From Meridianimarinicoccus sp044221805 (GTDB lineage: Bacteria > Pseudomonadota > Alphaproteobacteria > Rhodobacterales > Rhodobacteraceae), in assembly GCA_044221805.1 (NCBI GenBank), contig JBGAOK010000067.1:1-19453 (forward strand): DNA of 19,453 nucleotides, given 5' to 3'. Shown here in pieces: positions 8,597 through 15,775 of the stretch. The notes beneath the pieces are model-generated. The model was not told the origin of the DNA, searched no databases, and worked only from the letters and a program-made list of their open reading frames with translations. Each line of letters begins with the position of its first letter. Within the stretch, counting starts at the first letter, position 1. The position numbers and the translations under genes were made by a program.

Positions 8597-10084
8597 ATGA
8601 CCCAGCTCACCGACCTGACCATCGCCGAAGCCCGCGCCGCCCTGCGCAAGGGCGAGACCTCGGCCGCCGAACTGACCGAGGCCTGCCTCGCGGCCATCGA
8701 CGGAGCGGCCGCGCTGAATGCCTTCGTCCATGTCACGGCGCCCATCGCCCGGGAACGCGCGGCGCTGGCCGATGCGCGGCTGAAGACCGGCACGGCGCCC
8801 GACCTCTGCGGCATCCCGATCGGCATCAAGGACCTTTACTGCACCGAAGGCGTGCCGACGCAGGCCGCGTCGAAGATCCTCGAAGGCTTCCGCCCGCCCT
8901 ATGAAAGCACCGTCACCGCGCGCCTGCGCGATGCCGGCGCGGTGATGCTGGGCAAGCTGAACATGGACGAGTTCGCCATGGGCTCGTCGAACGAGACCTC
9001 GGTCTATGGCCCGGCGATCAGCCCGTGGCGGCGGCAGGGCAGCGATGCGCCCCTGACCCCGGGCGGATCCTCGGGCGGCTCGGCTGCGGCGGTCTCGGCC
9101 GGGCTTTGCCTCGCGGCCACCGGGACCGATACCGGCGGGTCGATCCGCCAGCCCGCCGCCTTCACCGGCATCACCGGGCTGAAGCCCACCTATGGCCGCT
9201 GCTCGCGCTGGGGCATCGTCGCCTATGCCTCCTCGCTCGATCAGGCCGGGCCGATGACCCGCGACGTGCGCGACGCGGCGATCCTTCTGAAGGCCATGGC
9301 CGGGCACGACCCGAAGGATTCGACCTCGGCCGACATTCCCGTCCCCGATTTCGAGGCGGCGCTGACCGGCGACATCCGCGGCCGCAAGATCGGCATCCCG
9401 CGCGAATACCGGGTCGACGGCATGCCCGCCGAGATCGAGGCGATCTGGACTCGCGGCGCCGAGATGCTGAAGGATGCCGGCGCCACCATCGTCGACATCT
9501 CGCTGCCGCACACGAAATACGCGTTGCCGACCTATTACGTCATCGCCCCGGCCGAGGCGTCGTCGAACCTTGCCCGCTATGACGGGGTGCGCTTCGGCTA
9601 TCGGGCGAAGCTGGCGCAGGGCGACGGCGTGACCGAGATGTACGAGAAGACCCGCGCCGAAGGCTTCGGCGCGGAGGTGCAGCGGCGCATCATGGTCGGC
9701 ACCTATGTGCTGTCGGCCGGCTTCTACGACGCCTATTACAACCGCGCCCGCAAGGTCCGCACCCTGATCGCGCGCGATTTCCAGACCGCCTTCGCGGACG
9801 GGATCGACGCGATCCTGACCCCGGTGGCGCCTTCGGCCGCCTTCGGGATCGGCGAGATCTCGGATGCCGACCCGGTGCAGATGTATCTCAACGACGTCTT
9901 CTCGGTGACGCTGAACCTGGCCGGCCTGCCGGGGATCGCGGTGCCCGCGGGGCTGGATGCGCAGGGCCTGCCGCTGGGCCTGCAACTGATCGGCAAGCCG
10001 TGGCAGGAAGACGAGCTTCTGAACGACGCCTATGCGCTGGAACGGGCGGCCGGTTTCACCGCCCGGCCGGCGCGCTGGTGGTAG
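8597..10084 (+). CDS. gatA: Asp-tRNA(Asn)/Glu-tRNA(Gln) amidotransferase subunit A
   Basis: GatA is the glutaminase subunit of GatCAB and releases ammonia for transamidation of mischarged tRNA. The product is 495 aa, full length. The amidase-signature catalytic triad is visible: Lys78 in GIPIGIKDL, the cis-Ser near residue 157 in GGSSGGSAAAV, and nucleophile Ser181 in TDTGGSIRQPA. The start is set at ATG 8597, eight bases after GGAG; a GTG at 8588 that overlaps the gatC stop is the alternative and would add three residues. gatB is not in this window, which matches genomes where gatB is unlinked from gatCA. A lipoprotein gene follows after 13 bp. Confidence 0.96.
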   Translation: MTQLTDLTIAEARAALRKGETSAAELTEACLAAIDGAAALNAFVHVTAPIARERAALADARLKTGTAPDLCGIPIGIKDLYCTEGVPTQAASKILEGFRPPYESTVTARLRDAGAVMLGKLNMDEFAMGSSNETSVYGPAISPWRRQGSDAPLTPGGSSGGSAAAVSAGLCLAATGTDTGGSIRQPAAFTGITGLKPTYGRCSRWGIVAYASSLDQAGPMTRDVRDAAILLKAMAGHDPKDSTSADIPVPDFEAALTGDIRGRKIGIPREYRVDGMPAEIEAIWTRGAEMLKDAGATIVDISLPHTKYALPTYYVIAPAEASSNLARYDGVRFGYRAKLAQGDGVTEMYEKTRAEGFGAEVQRRIMVGTYVLSAGFYDAYYNRARKVRTLIARDFQTAFADGIDAILTPVAPSAAFGIGEISDADPVQMYLNDVFSVTLNLAGLPGIAVPAGLDAQGLPLGLQLIGKPWQEDELLNDAYALERAAGFTARPARWW

Positions 10085-10097
10085 GGGGCTGACGGGC

Positions 10098-10700
10098 ATG
10101 CGGGCGGCGGCGCTGGGGGTCCTGCTTCTGGCCGCGGCCTGTGCGCCGGGCGGGCAGGACGCGTCGGGCACCGTCGGTCTGGTGCTGCTGGACGCGCAGG
10201 GCCGGCCGGTGCCGGTTTCGGCCCCGACGGCCACCACAACCCCTGCGACCCCGGTCAGGGCGCGCGCCACGGCGGCGCCAGCAAGCACCGGGGCCGCGGC
10301 GCCGGCGACCGCCCGCCCGGGGCCGCCGCCGATCGCCGACGACGCGATCTACAACCCGAAATCCACCACGCCCCTGGTGATCCGCAGCCCGGATCCGGCG
10401 CGCTACGAGGTGGTCAGGCCCCGCGCTGTTCCCGCCCGCCCGCGGGAGCAGAACGCCAATATCGTGGCCTATGCGCTGACGGCGCCGAACCGGGTCGGGC
10501 AGGGGGTCTATGTCCGCGACCCGGGCGCCCTGCCCGGGGCGATCCCCGGCCGCTGCGCGCGCTATGTCTCGGACGACACCGCGCAGGAGGCGTTCCTGGA
10601 AGCCGGCGGCCCCGAGGCCGATCCGCTGGGGATCGATCCCGACGGTGACGGCTTCGCCTGTGACTGGGATCCGGCGCCGTTCCGCCGGGCGGTCCGGTGA
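10098..10700 (+). CDS. Lipoprotein with C-terminal excalibur-type calcium-binding motif
   Basis: This is a predicted 200-aa envelope lipoprotein of unknown role. The signal sequence MRAAALGVLLLAAAC ends in a lipobox (LAAAC) with the acylated cysteine at residue 15. A low-complexity linker rich in Ala, Pro and Thr (about 40-85) follows. The C-terminus has CARYVSDDTAQEAFLEAGG and then DPDGDGFACDWDP, an excalibur-like motif combining a D-x-D-x-D-G calcium loop with a paired cysteine. The ATG at 10098 has a GGGGG ribosome site at 10084-10088; a longer frame from 10032 overlaps gatA and lacks the lipid signal at its N-terminus. The gene ends in a GTGA overlap with the following amidase gene, so the two are probably translated together at the cell envelope. 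Confidence 0.8.
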   Translation: MRAAALGVLLLAAACAPGGQDASGTVGLVLLDAQGRPVPVSAPTATTTPATPVRARATAAPASTGAAAPATARPGPPPIADDAIYNPKSTTPLVIRSPDPARYEVVRPRAVPARPREQNANIVAYALTAPNRVGQGVYVRDPGALPGAIPGRCARYVSDDTAQEAFLEAGGPEADPLGIDPDGDGFACDWDPAPFRRAVR

Positions 10701-11404
10701 TCCGCCACCCCAGCCCCAATGCCGGCCCGCGGCGCGACGGGGCGCGCCCCGAGCTGGTGGTGCTCCATTACACCGGCATGGTCGGAGCGGCGGCGGCGCT
10801 GGAGCGGCTCTGCGACCCGGCGGCCGAGGTCTCGGCCCATTACCTGATCGCCGCCGACGGCCGGCTCTGGCAGCTGGTGGACGAGGCCGACCGCGCCTGG
10901 CACGCCGGGGCCGGAACCTGGGGCGGGCGGGGCGACGTCAATTCCCGCTCGATCGGGATCGAGCTGGACAACACCGGTGTCGCCCCCTTCGCCGAACCGC
11001 TGATGGCGCGGCTGGAATCGCTGCTGCCCGGGATCCTTGCTCGCTGGGACATCCCGCCCGCGGGCGTCATCGCCCATGCCGACATGGCGCCCGAGCGCAA
11101 GATCGACCCCGGCCCGCGCTTCGACTGGCGTCGGTTGGCCCGGCAGGGGCTGGCGGTCTGGCCCGACGCGGCCGCGGCGCGGGACGCCATCCGGATCGGC
11201 GGCGCCACGACGGCCGATCCCGACCGCTTCCGGGAAGCGACCCGGGCCTTCGGCTATCCCGCGGCCGATACGGCGCTGGTGCTGCGCGCTTTCCGCGATC
11301 GCTTCCGGCCCTGGGCCGCGGGGCCGCTCGAACCAGCCGATCTGGCGCTGGCCGAGGCGCTGGCGCGTCGCTATCCGGTTGACCCCGGCGTCGCCAGCGC
11401 CTAA
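10697..11404 (+). CDS. N-acetylmuramoyl-L-alanine amidase (AmpD/AmiD type)
   Basis: This is a zinc amidase of the Amidase_2 family, which cleaves the MurNAc-L-Ala bond in peptidoglycan or muropeptides. The product is 235 aa. Likely zinc ligands are His24 (LHYTG), His127 (IAHADMAPERK) and Asp137 (KIDPGPRFDW), with catalytic-region Glu89 in SIGIELDN. A helical C-terminal region with PDRFREATRAFGYPA and ALVLRAFRDRFRPW resembles a peptidoglycan-binding PG_binding_1-like domain. The GTG start at 10697 overlaps the lipoprotein stop. No signal peptide is visible, which favours a cytoplasmic AmpD-like recycling role; secretion by another route cannot be excluded. The TAA stop lies ten bases before the RNase P RNA. 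Confidence 0.9.
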   Translation: MIRHPSPNAGPRRDGARPELVVLHYTGMVGAAAALERLCDPAAEVSAHYLIAADGRLWQLVDEADRAWHAGAGTWGGRGDVNSRSIGIELDNTGVAPFAEPLMARLESLLPGILARWDIPPAGVIAHADMAPERKIDPGPRFDWRRLARQGLAVWPDAAAARDAIRIGGATTADPDRFREATRAFGYPAADTALVLRAFRDRFRPWAAGPLEPADLALAEALARRYPVDPGVASA

Positions 11405-11407
11405 CCG
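11379..11407 (+). promoter_or_regulatory. Putative rnpB promoter inside the 3' end of the amidase gene
   Basis: TTGACC (11379-11384), a 17-base spacer and TAACCG (11402-11407) precede the predicted RNase P RNA 5' end at about 11414 by the right distance. The -10-like box begins with the amidase TAA stop codon. The -35 match is good and the -10 match weak, as is common in alphaproteobacteria. Confidence 0.45.
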
Positions 11408-11413
11408 GGGCGT

Positions 11414-11793
11414 CGCGCGGATGGCCAGGCGACCGCGGACCCTTCGGGGGCCGAGGAAAGTCCGGACTCCATGAAGCGACGGTGCCGGGTAACGCCCGGC
11501 CGGGGAAACCCGAGGGAAAGCGCCACAGAGAACAGACCGCCGTGCCTTGGCACGGTAAGGGTGAAACGGTGGGGTAAAAGCCCACCGCGGGACTGGCAAC
11601 AGGACCGGCACGGCAAGCCCCACCGGGAGCAATGCCGAATAGGGACCCCGCGCGGTGCAAGCCGCAGGGCCGCTTCAGCCCAGGGGTCCGGGTTGGCAGC
11701 TTGAGCCCGTCGGCAACGGCGGGCCCAGAGGAATGGTCGCCCAGGGGGTTCGCCCCCGGACAGAATCCGGCTTACAGGCCGTCCGCGCCCAAG
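11414..11793 (+). ncRNA. rnpB: RNase P RNA, bacterial class A
   Basis: This is the catalytic RNA of RNase P, which cuts the 5' leader from precursor tRNA. The universally conserved 5' segment GAGGAAAGTCCGGACTCC is at 11453-11470 and the 3' conserved ACAGAATCCGGCTTA at 11760-11774. The terminal helix P1 pairs 11415-11426 with 11777-11788, twelve pairs including one G-U, and fixes both ends to within a few bases. A GGGGG-TTCG-CCCCC tetraloop hairpin sits at 11744-11757. About 380 nt is the normal size. Open frames that cross the region are incidental. A weak hairpin at 11813-11829 (GACGC/GCGTC) is the only terminator candidate. Confidence 0.97.
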
Positions 11794-11891
11794 ATCGTCC
11801 GTCGCGTGCCAAGACGCTGGCCCGGCGTCCCAATTCTGTTACAGTCCCGGCACTACGGTCCGCCGGAGACCGAGAACAGGGAGCATCGCAG

Positions 11892-12650
11892 ATGAGTTTC
11901 ATGAGAACGCTGGCCACCGTCGCCGTGGGCTTCGCCGCCGCCAAGGGCGTGCAGAAATACAGCCAGATGGGCGGCATGGCCGGCATGCAGGACATGATGA
12001 AGAATCCGACCGGCCCCGGCGGCATGGCGGACCAGCTTGGCCAGATGGCCGAGAAGATGGGCATCCCGGGCGGCTCGAAGGCGGTCAAGGACATGATGGC
12101 CTCGTTCGGCATGGGTGGCGCGGGCGGCATGGGCGGCACCAGCATGGCCGGTGCAACCGGGGGCCTCGGCGACGCGGCTGCGGCGGGCTTCGGCAGCCTG
12201 ATGTCGGCCTTCAAGGGCGCGGCGACCGCCGGCGGCCAGCAGATGGACGAGATGATGGACGGGATGTTCAAGAACACGCCCGTGTCGCTCGCGGCCGAGA
12301 ACAACGCCAAGCTGATGATCCGCGCCATGATCCAGGCCGCGAAGGCGGACGGCGAGATCGACAAGGACGAACAGAAGACCATCCTCGCGGCGCTGAAGGA
12401 TGCGCCGAAGGACGAGGTCGACTTCGTCAAGGCCGAGCTGACCAAGCCGGTCGACGTGATGTCGCTGGCCCAGGACGCGACCGAGGCGACCAAGGCGCAG
12501 GTCTATGCCACCTCGCTGATGGCGATCCGCGTCGACAATCCGAACGAGGTCGGCTATCTGCGCCAGCTTGCCACCGCGCTTGGCATGGATGATGGCGCCC
12601 GCGACAAGGTGCATGCCGCGATGGGCGTGGCGCCGCTGCCGAAGGCCTGA
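11892..12650 (+). CDS. TerB-like / DUF533 family protein
   Basis: The 252-aa product has a YebE/DUF533-like layout: an N-terminal hydrophobic segment (MSFMRTLATVAVGFAAAKG), a flexible Met/Gly-rich region (about 20-120) and a C-terminal TerB-like helical domain. The latter carries LMIRAMIQAAKADGEIDKDE, an acidic motif characteristic of TerB folds, and AQVYATSLMAIRVDNPNEVGYLRQLATALG. TerB domains have been linked to tellurite resistance and membrane stress, but DUF533 members have no defined function. The ATG at 11892 follows GGGAG. A longer frame from 11655 runs through the RNase P RNA and is rejected. It stands alone between rnpB and rpmG. Confidence 0.8.
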   Translation: MSFMRTLATVAVGFAAAKGVQKYSQMGGMAGMQDMMKNPTGPGGMADQLGQMAEKMGIPGGSKAVKDMMASFGMGGAGGMGGTSMAGATGGLGDAAAAGFGSLMSAFKGAATAGGQQMDEMMDGMFKNTPVSLAAENNAKLMIRAMIQAAKADGEIDKDEQKTILAALKDAPKDEVDFVKAELTKPVDVMSLAQDATEATKAQVYATSLMAIRVDNPNEVGYLRQLATALGMDDGARDKVHAAMGVAPLPKA

Positions 12651-12702
12651 TCCGAAGACCCGGGGCGCGGCGTGCCACGGGCGCAGGGCGGTTCGATCCG
12701 CC

Positions 12703-12730
12703 TTGACAGCGCCGCGCCCATCCTTAAAAG
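12703..12730 (+). promoter_or_regulatory. Predicted rpmG promoter
   Basis: A consensus TTGACA (12703-12708), a 16-base spacer and TAAAAG (12725-12730) lie about 55 bases before the rpmG ATG. This is the best sigma-70-like match I found in the window and fits a highly expressed ribosomal protein gene. Confidence 0.6.
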
Positions 12731-12784
12731 GCGGGCTTCCAGGATTCTACGGGTGGCTTCGCTGCCCGGTTGAGGAGCAGACCC

Positions 12785-12952
12785 ATGGCGAAGCCGACCA
12801 CGATCAAAATCCGCCTGAACTCGACCGCGGGTACCGGCCATTTCTACGTGACCAAGAAGAACGCCCGCACCATGACCGAGAAGATGAGCGTGCGGAAGTT
12901 CGACCCAGTCGTGCGCAAGCACGTCGAGTACAAGGAAGGCAAGATCAAGTAA
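12785..12952 (+). CDS. rpmG: 50S ribosomal protein L33 (bL33)
   Basis: This is a 55-aa basic protein of the large ribosomal subunit. It starts MAKPTTIKIRLNSTAGTGHF and continues YVTKKNARTMTEKMSVRKFD, ending in VEYKEGKIK, the familiar alphaproteobacterial form. It lacks the CxxC pairs of zinc-binding L33 variants. The ribosome site GAGGAG lies seven bases before the ATG. It has its own promoter and a terminator hairpin, so it appears monocistronic. Confidence 0.98.
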   Translation: MAKPTTIKIRLNSTAGTGHFYVTKKNARTMTEKMSVRKFDPVVRKHVEYKEGKIK

Positions 12953-12987
12953 GCCTTCCGGCGCTACCGTCGGAAAGCACCGGATCG

Positions 12988-13010
12988 GGGCCGCGCCGCC
13001 AGCGCGGCCC
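12988..13010 (+). terminator. Rho-independent-like terminator after rpmG
   Basis: GGGCCGCGC (12988-12996), a five-base loop and GCGCGGCCC (13002-13010) form a nine-pair GC stem followed by the T-rich GTTGTCGTTT. It begins 36 bases after the rpmG stop. Confidence 0.75.
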
Positions 13011-13067
13011 GTTGTCGTTTCTGGGCGCCGGGGATTCACCCGAGCGCCGGTGCCGGGACATGCCGTC

Positions 13068-13565
13068 ATGATCGCCATCCGTCCCAGCCTGCCTGCCGAC
13101 CTTGCCGCCATCGACGCCCTGCTGGCGCGCAGCTATCCGGTGCTGCTGAAGCCGGATTATCCGCCGTCGGTGCTGGTCACCGCGCTGCCGCTGATCGCGC
13201 GCGCCAATCCGGCGCTGGTGGGGTCGGGCCGCTATTACGTGGCTGACGAGGCGGGCGCGATTCTGGCGGCGGGCGGGTGGAGCACGGGCGACCCCTTCGG
13301 CGGCGCGGCGCGGCCGGGGCTGGCCCACATCCGCCACGTGGTGACCGACCACCGCCGCCTGCGCGAAGGCATCGGCCGCGCGCTGATGCAACGGGTGCTT
13401 TCCGAGGCCGCGGCGGACGGCGCCACCGGTGCCGAATGCCTGTCGACCCGGACCGCGGTGCCGTTCTACCAGGCGCTCGGCTTCGCGCCGCTGGGGCCGC
13501 TCGACGTGCAGCTGCGCCCAGGCATCGTGTTTCCCTCGATCCTGATGCGCCGCCCGCTGCCCTGA
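13068..13565 (+). CDS. GNAT-family N-acetyltransferase
   Basis: The 165-aa protein has the GCN5-related acetyltransferase fold, transferring acetyl from acetyl-CoA to an unknown amine. It opens MIAIRPSLPADLAAIDALLA, the usual beta1-alpha1 segment. The acetyl-CoA-binding motif A is seen as HIRHVVTDHRRLREGIGRAL, with R/G-x-x-G-x-G/A as REGIGRA. The closing motif B is STRTAVPFYQALGFAPLG. The ATG at 13068 is preferred; a GTG at 13050 in the same frame would add six residues. It has no clear operon partner, and a strong terminator follows within 25 bases. Confidence 0.88.
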   Translation: MIAIRPSLPADLAAIDALLARSYPVLLKPDYPPSVLVTALPLIARANPALVGSGRYYVADEAGAILAAGGWSTGDPFGGAARPGLAHIRHVVTDHRRLREGIGRALMQRVLSEAAADGATGAECLSTRTAVPFYQALGFAPLGPLDVQLRPGIVFPSILMRRPLP

Positions 13566-13582
13566 GCGCGGCGCCGCAACGG

Positions 13583-13616
13583 AAAAAGGCCCCGCCGGGG
13601 TGTCCGGCGGGGCCTT
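13583..13616. terminator. Strong terminator hairpin between convergent genes
   Basis: AAGGCCCCGCCGG (13586-13598), loop GGTGT and CCGGCGGGGCCTT (13604-13616) form a perfect 13-pair stem. On the minus strand a U5 run (13587-13583) follows, so it is a classic terminator for the Bax-inhibitor gene. It probably also ends the plus-strand acetyltransferase transcript. Confidence 0.85.
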
Positions 13617-13639
13617 CGGCGTCTCTGCTGTCGCCTGCG

Positions 13640-14416
13640 TTATTCGCGGTTGCCCATGAACTGCAGCAGGAACATGAACAGGTTGATGAAGTCGAGATAG
13701 AGCCGCAGCGCGCCCATGATCGCCGACTTGCCGAGCCATTCCCGGTCGCCCGACTGGGCCATCTGGATGTACTCGTTCTTGATCGACTGGGTGTCGTAGG
13801 CGGTCAGGCCCGCGAAGATCAGCACGCCGATGGCCGAGATCGCGAACTGCATCGCCGACGAGGCGACGAAGATGTTCACGATCGACGCCAGGATCAGGCC
13901 GATCAGGCCCATCATCAGGAACGTGCCCATCGGGCTCAGGTCACGCTTCGTCGTGTAGCCGTAAAGGCTCAGTCCCGCGAAGGCGATCGCGGTCACGAGG
14001 AAGGTCGAGGCGATCGAGGTCCCGGTGAACACCAGGAAGATCGAGCTGATCGACAGGCCCATCACCGCCGCGAAGACGTAGAACACGGTCTGCGCCGTGG
14101 CCGCCGACATGCGGTTGATGCCGGCCGAGAAGCCGAAGACGAACAGAAGCGGCGCGAACATCACCAGCCATTTCAGCGGCGAGGTGTAGATCGCGGCGCC
14201 GAAGCCGGTCAGGTAGGCGTTTTCCCCGATCTGCGCGGCTGCGCCGGTGGGGTCGCTGGTCACGGCAAGTCCGGCGGTCGCCCACGCGGTCAAAGCCGTC
14301 AAGGCCATGCCCACCGACATGGTGCCATAGACCTTGTTCATGTGCGCGCGCAGGCCCTCGTCGATCTGCGCGGTCCGGACGCCGGCACCCGCACGGATCG
14401 TCTGGTAGTCTGCCAT
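13640..14416 (-). CDS. Bax inhibitor-1 / YccA family membrane protein
   Basis: The 258-aa product is an inner-membrane protein of the BI-1/TMBIM family (PF01027), with about seven hydrophobic segments. Visible features are the cytoplasmic N-terminus with RTAQIDEGLRAHMNKVYG, the first membrane helix containing MSVGMALTALTAWA, GYTTKRDLSPMGTFLMMGLI, the family motif LTAYDTQSIKNEY, and ALRLYLDFINLFMFLLQFMG at the end, carrying the conserved acidic residue in the last helix. Some homologues are calcium leak channels; in proteobacteria the role is unsettled. Two ATGs are adjacent (14419 and 14416). GGAGGG ends one base before the first, so the second has the better spacing. Confidence 0.92.
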   Translation of the reverse strand: MADYQTIRAGAGVRTAQIDEGLRAHMNKVYGTMSVGMALTALTAWATAGLAVTSDPTGAAAQIGENAYLTGFGAAIYTSPLKWLVMFAPLLFVFGFSAGINRMSAATAQTVFYVFAAVMGLSISSIFLVFTGTSIASTFLVTAIAFAGLSLYGYTTKRDLSPMGTFLMMGLIGLILASIVNIFVASSAMQFAISAIGVLIFAGLTAYDTQSIKNEYIQMAQSGDREWLGKSAIMGALRLYLDFINLFMFLLQFMGNRE

Positions 14417-14536
14417 CATACCCTCCTGTCAGAACCAAGGGCGCGCCTGAGCGCGCCGCATGGACGGAATATCGGATGGTCTGCCGGTCTTTTCAAGCGC
14501 GCCCCGTCACGGTTCATGACCGGAATGCTCGGATTC

Positions 14537-14755
14537 TCAGCGCGGACGCTTCCAGTGCTCCGGCGCATCCCAGAACGGGCGGTTCGCTTCCGCCAGCACG
14601 GCCTCGCGGGTCAGGCCGATGTCGCGGACCAGATGCTCGGGCAGCTCGGCCAGGTCGAGGCGCGAGCGGCGCAGGGCGATCAGGTTGCGGATGCTGGCCA
14701 GCGGTGCACGCCGCAGCGAACGGGCGAAAGGCGGGACGATCGCGAGCGCCTTCAT
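14537..14755 (-). CDS. DUF1127 small protein
   Basis: This is a 72-aa basic protein carrying the C-terminal DUF1127 motif LPEHLVRDIGLTREAVLAEA followed by NRPFWD. DUF1127 proteins are small, arginine-rich, common in alphaproteobacteria and in some species linked to phosphate, carbon or RNA metabolism; no function can be assigned here. GGAGACGACCC supplies a ribosome site before the ATG at 14755. It is divergent from a LysR regulator. One of two near-identical putative LysR sites lies just upstream of its start, so control by that regulator is plausible. Confidence 0.85.
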   Translation of the reverse strand: MKALAIVPPFARSLRRAPLASIRNLIALRRSRLDLAELPEHLVRDIGLTREAVLAEANRPFWDAPEHWKRPR

Positions 14756-14890
14756 GGGTCGTCTCCTTCACGGAATGTGATGGTCCCTCAGTGGATCATC
14801 TTCATGATTGATGTTTTGCGCCCGGCATGGTCATATGTAAAACGAATGATATTGACGTGAAGCATCACGGAACATGATGGGAGGCGCGCG
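14756..14890. promoter_or_regulatory. Divergent control region with two LysR-type (T-N11-A) sites
   Basis: TCACGGAATGTGATGG (14768-14783) and TCACGGAACATGATGG (14865-14880) match at 14 of 16 bases. Each contains a T-N11-A dyad, the hallmark of LysR-family sites. One lies 12 bases from the DUF1127 start and the other 10 bases from the lysR start. I infer autoregulation and control of the DUF1127 gene by the adjacent regulator. Individual promoters in the AT-richer middle are not clear. Confidence 0.5.
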
Positions 14891-15763
14891 ATGATCCGGG
14901 TTCTCGACCTGACCGCCCTGCGGTCCTTCGTGGCGGTCGCCGATGCCGGCGGGGTGACCCGGGCCGCCAACGTGCTGAATCTGACCCAGTCCGCGGTGTC
15001 GATGCAGATGAAGCGGCTCGAGGACAGTCTGGGCGTCTGCCTGCTGGACCGCTCCGGGCGCGGCGTGGTGCTGACCGCCGCGGGCGAGCAGTTGCTGGGC
15101 TACGGCCGGCGGATGCTGGCTCTGAACGACGAGGCGATCGGCCGGCTGACCCGGTCGGAATACGAGGGCGAACTCAGCCTTGGCGTGCCCCACGACATCG
15201 TCTATCCGCATATTCCCCAGGTGCTGACCCGGTTCAACGCCGAGTTTCCGCGCATGCGGGTGCGGCTGGAATCGTCCTTCACCCGCCGGCTGCTGGACCG
15301 CTTCGACCGCGGCCAGTGCGACGTGATCCTGACCACCGAGGACCGCGTGTCGGGCGAGGGCGAGACGCTGGCCACCGGGCAGATGGTCTGGGTCGGCGCG
15401 CCTGGCGGTCAGGCCTGGCGGGAACGCCCGCTGCGGCTGGCCTTCGAGCCGGCCTGCGGCTTCCGCGCCCCGGCCCAGTCGGCGCTCGACGCCGCCGGCA
15501 TCCCCTGGACGATGGCGATCGAATCCGAATCCTCCCGCGCGATCGAGGCCAGCCTCAGCGCCGATCTGGCGATCAGCGCCTCGCTCTGCGGCACGCGCCC
15601 GTCCCATCTGGAAGAGATCGCCCATGGCGGGCATTTGCCGACGCTGCCGGTGTCGCTGATCAACCTCTATGTCTCGAAGGCCGACCGCTCGGCCCCGCGC
15701 GACCGCTGTGCGGCGCTGCTGCGCGAGGCCTATTCCAGTTTCGGGGCCGTCCGCGCCGCCTGA
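14891..15763 (+). CDS. LysR-family transcriptional regulator
   Basis: The 290-aa protein has an N-terminal winged helix-turn-helix at residues 5-65, including ALRSFVAVADAGGVTRAANV and LTQSAVSMQMKRLEDSLG. A periplasmic-binding-like effector domain follows, beginning ELSLGVPHDIVYPHIPQVL. The effector is unknown. The gene is divergent from the DUF1127 gene and flanked by a T-N11-A dyad just before its ATG, consistent with autoregulation. GGGAGG precedes the ATG. It converges on the MDR gene with only 12 bp between stop codons. Confidence 0.92.
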   Translation: MIRVLDLTALRSFVAVADAGGVTRAANVLNLTQSAVSMQMKRLEDSLGVCLLDRSGRGVVLTAAGEQLLGYGRRMLALNDEAIGRLTRSEYEGELSLGVPHDIVYPHIPQVLTRFNAEFPRMRVRLESSFTRRLLDRFDRGQCDVILTTEDRVSGEGETLATGQMVWVGAPGGQAWRERPLRLAFEPACGFRAPAQSALDAAGIPWTMAIESESSRAIEASLSADLAISASLCGTRPSHLEEIAHGGHLPTLPVSLINLYVSKADRSAPRDRCAALLREAYSSFGAVRAA

Positions 15764-15775
15764 GCGGCGCGCGCC

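Noticed and set aside
8267..10288. 673-codon minus-strand open frame over gatC-gatA
   Set aside because: It is antisense to two intact, motif-complete genes and its translation is Arg/Gly/Ala-rich with no domain; long antisense frames are expected at this GC content.
11405..11800. Small protein genes in the region after the amidase
   Set aside because: The stretch is fully explained by RNase P RNA with its conserved 5' and 3' cores and P1 pairing.
11655..11891. N-terminal extension of the TerB/DUF533 protein
   Set aside because: It would run through the 3' half of the RNase P RNA; the ATG at 11892 has a ribosome site and a hydrophobic N-terminus.
13583..13616. Transposon terminal inverted repeat
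   Set aside because: The perfect 13-bp repeat has a five-base loop, a U-run on one side and lies between convergent genes, so it is a terminator; no transposase is present.
13277..14860. 527-codon plus-strand frame across the acetyltransferase and Bax-inhibitor genes
   Set aside because: It overlaps two well-supported genes and a strong terminator; the translation is low-complexity His/Arg/Asp-rich.
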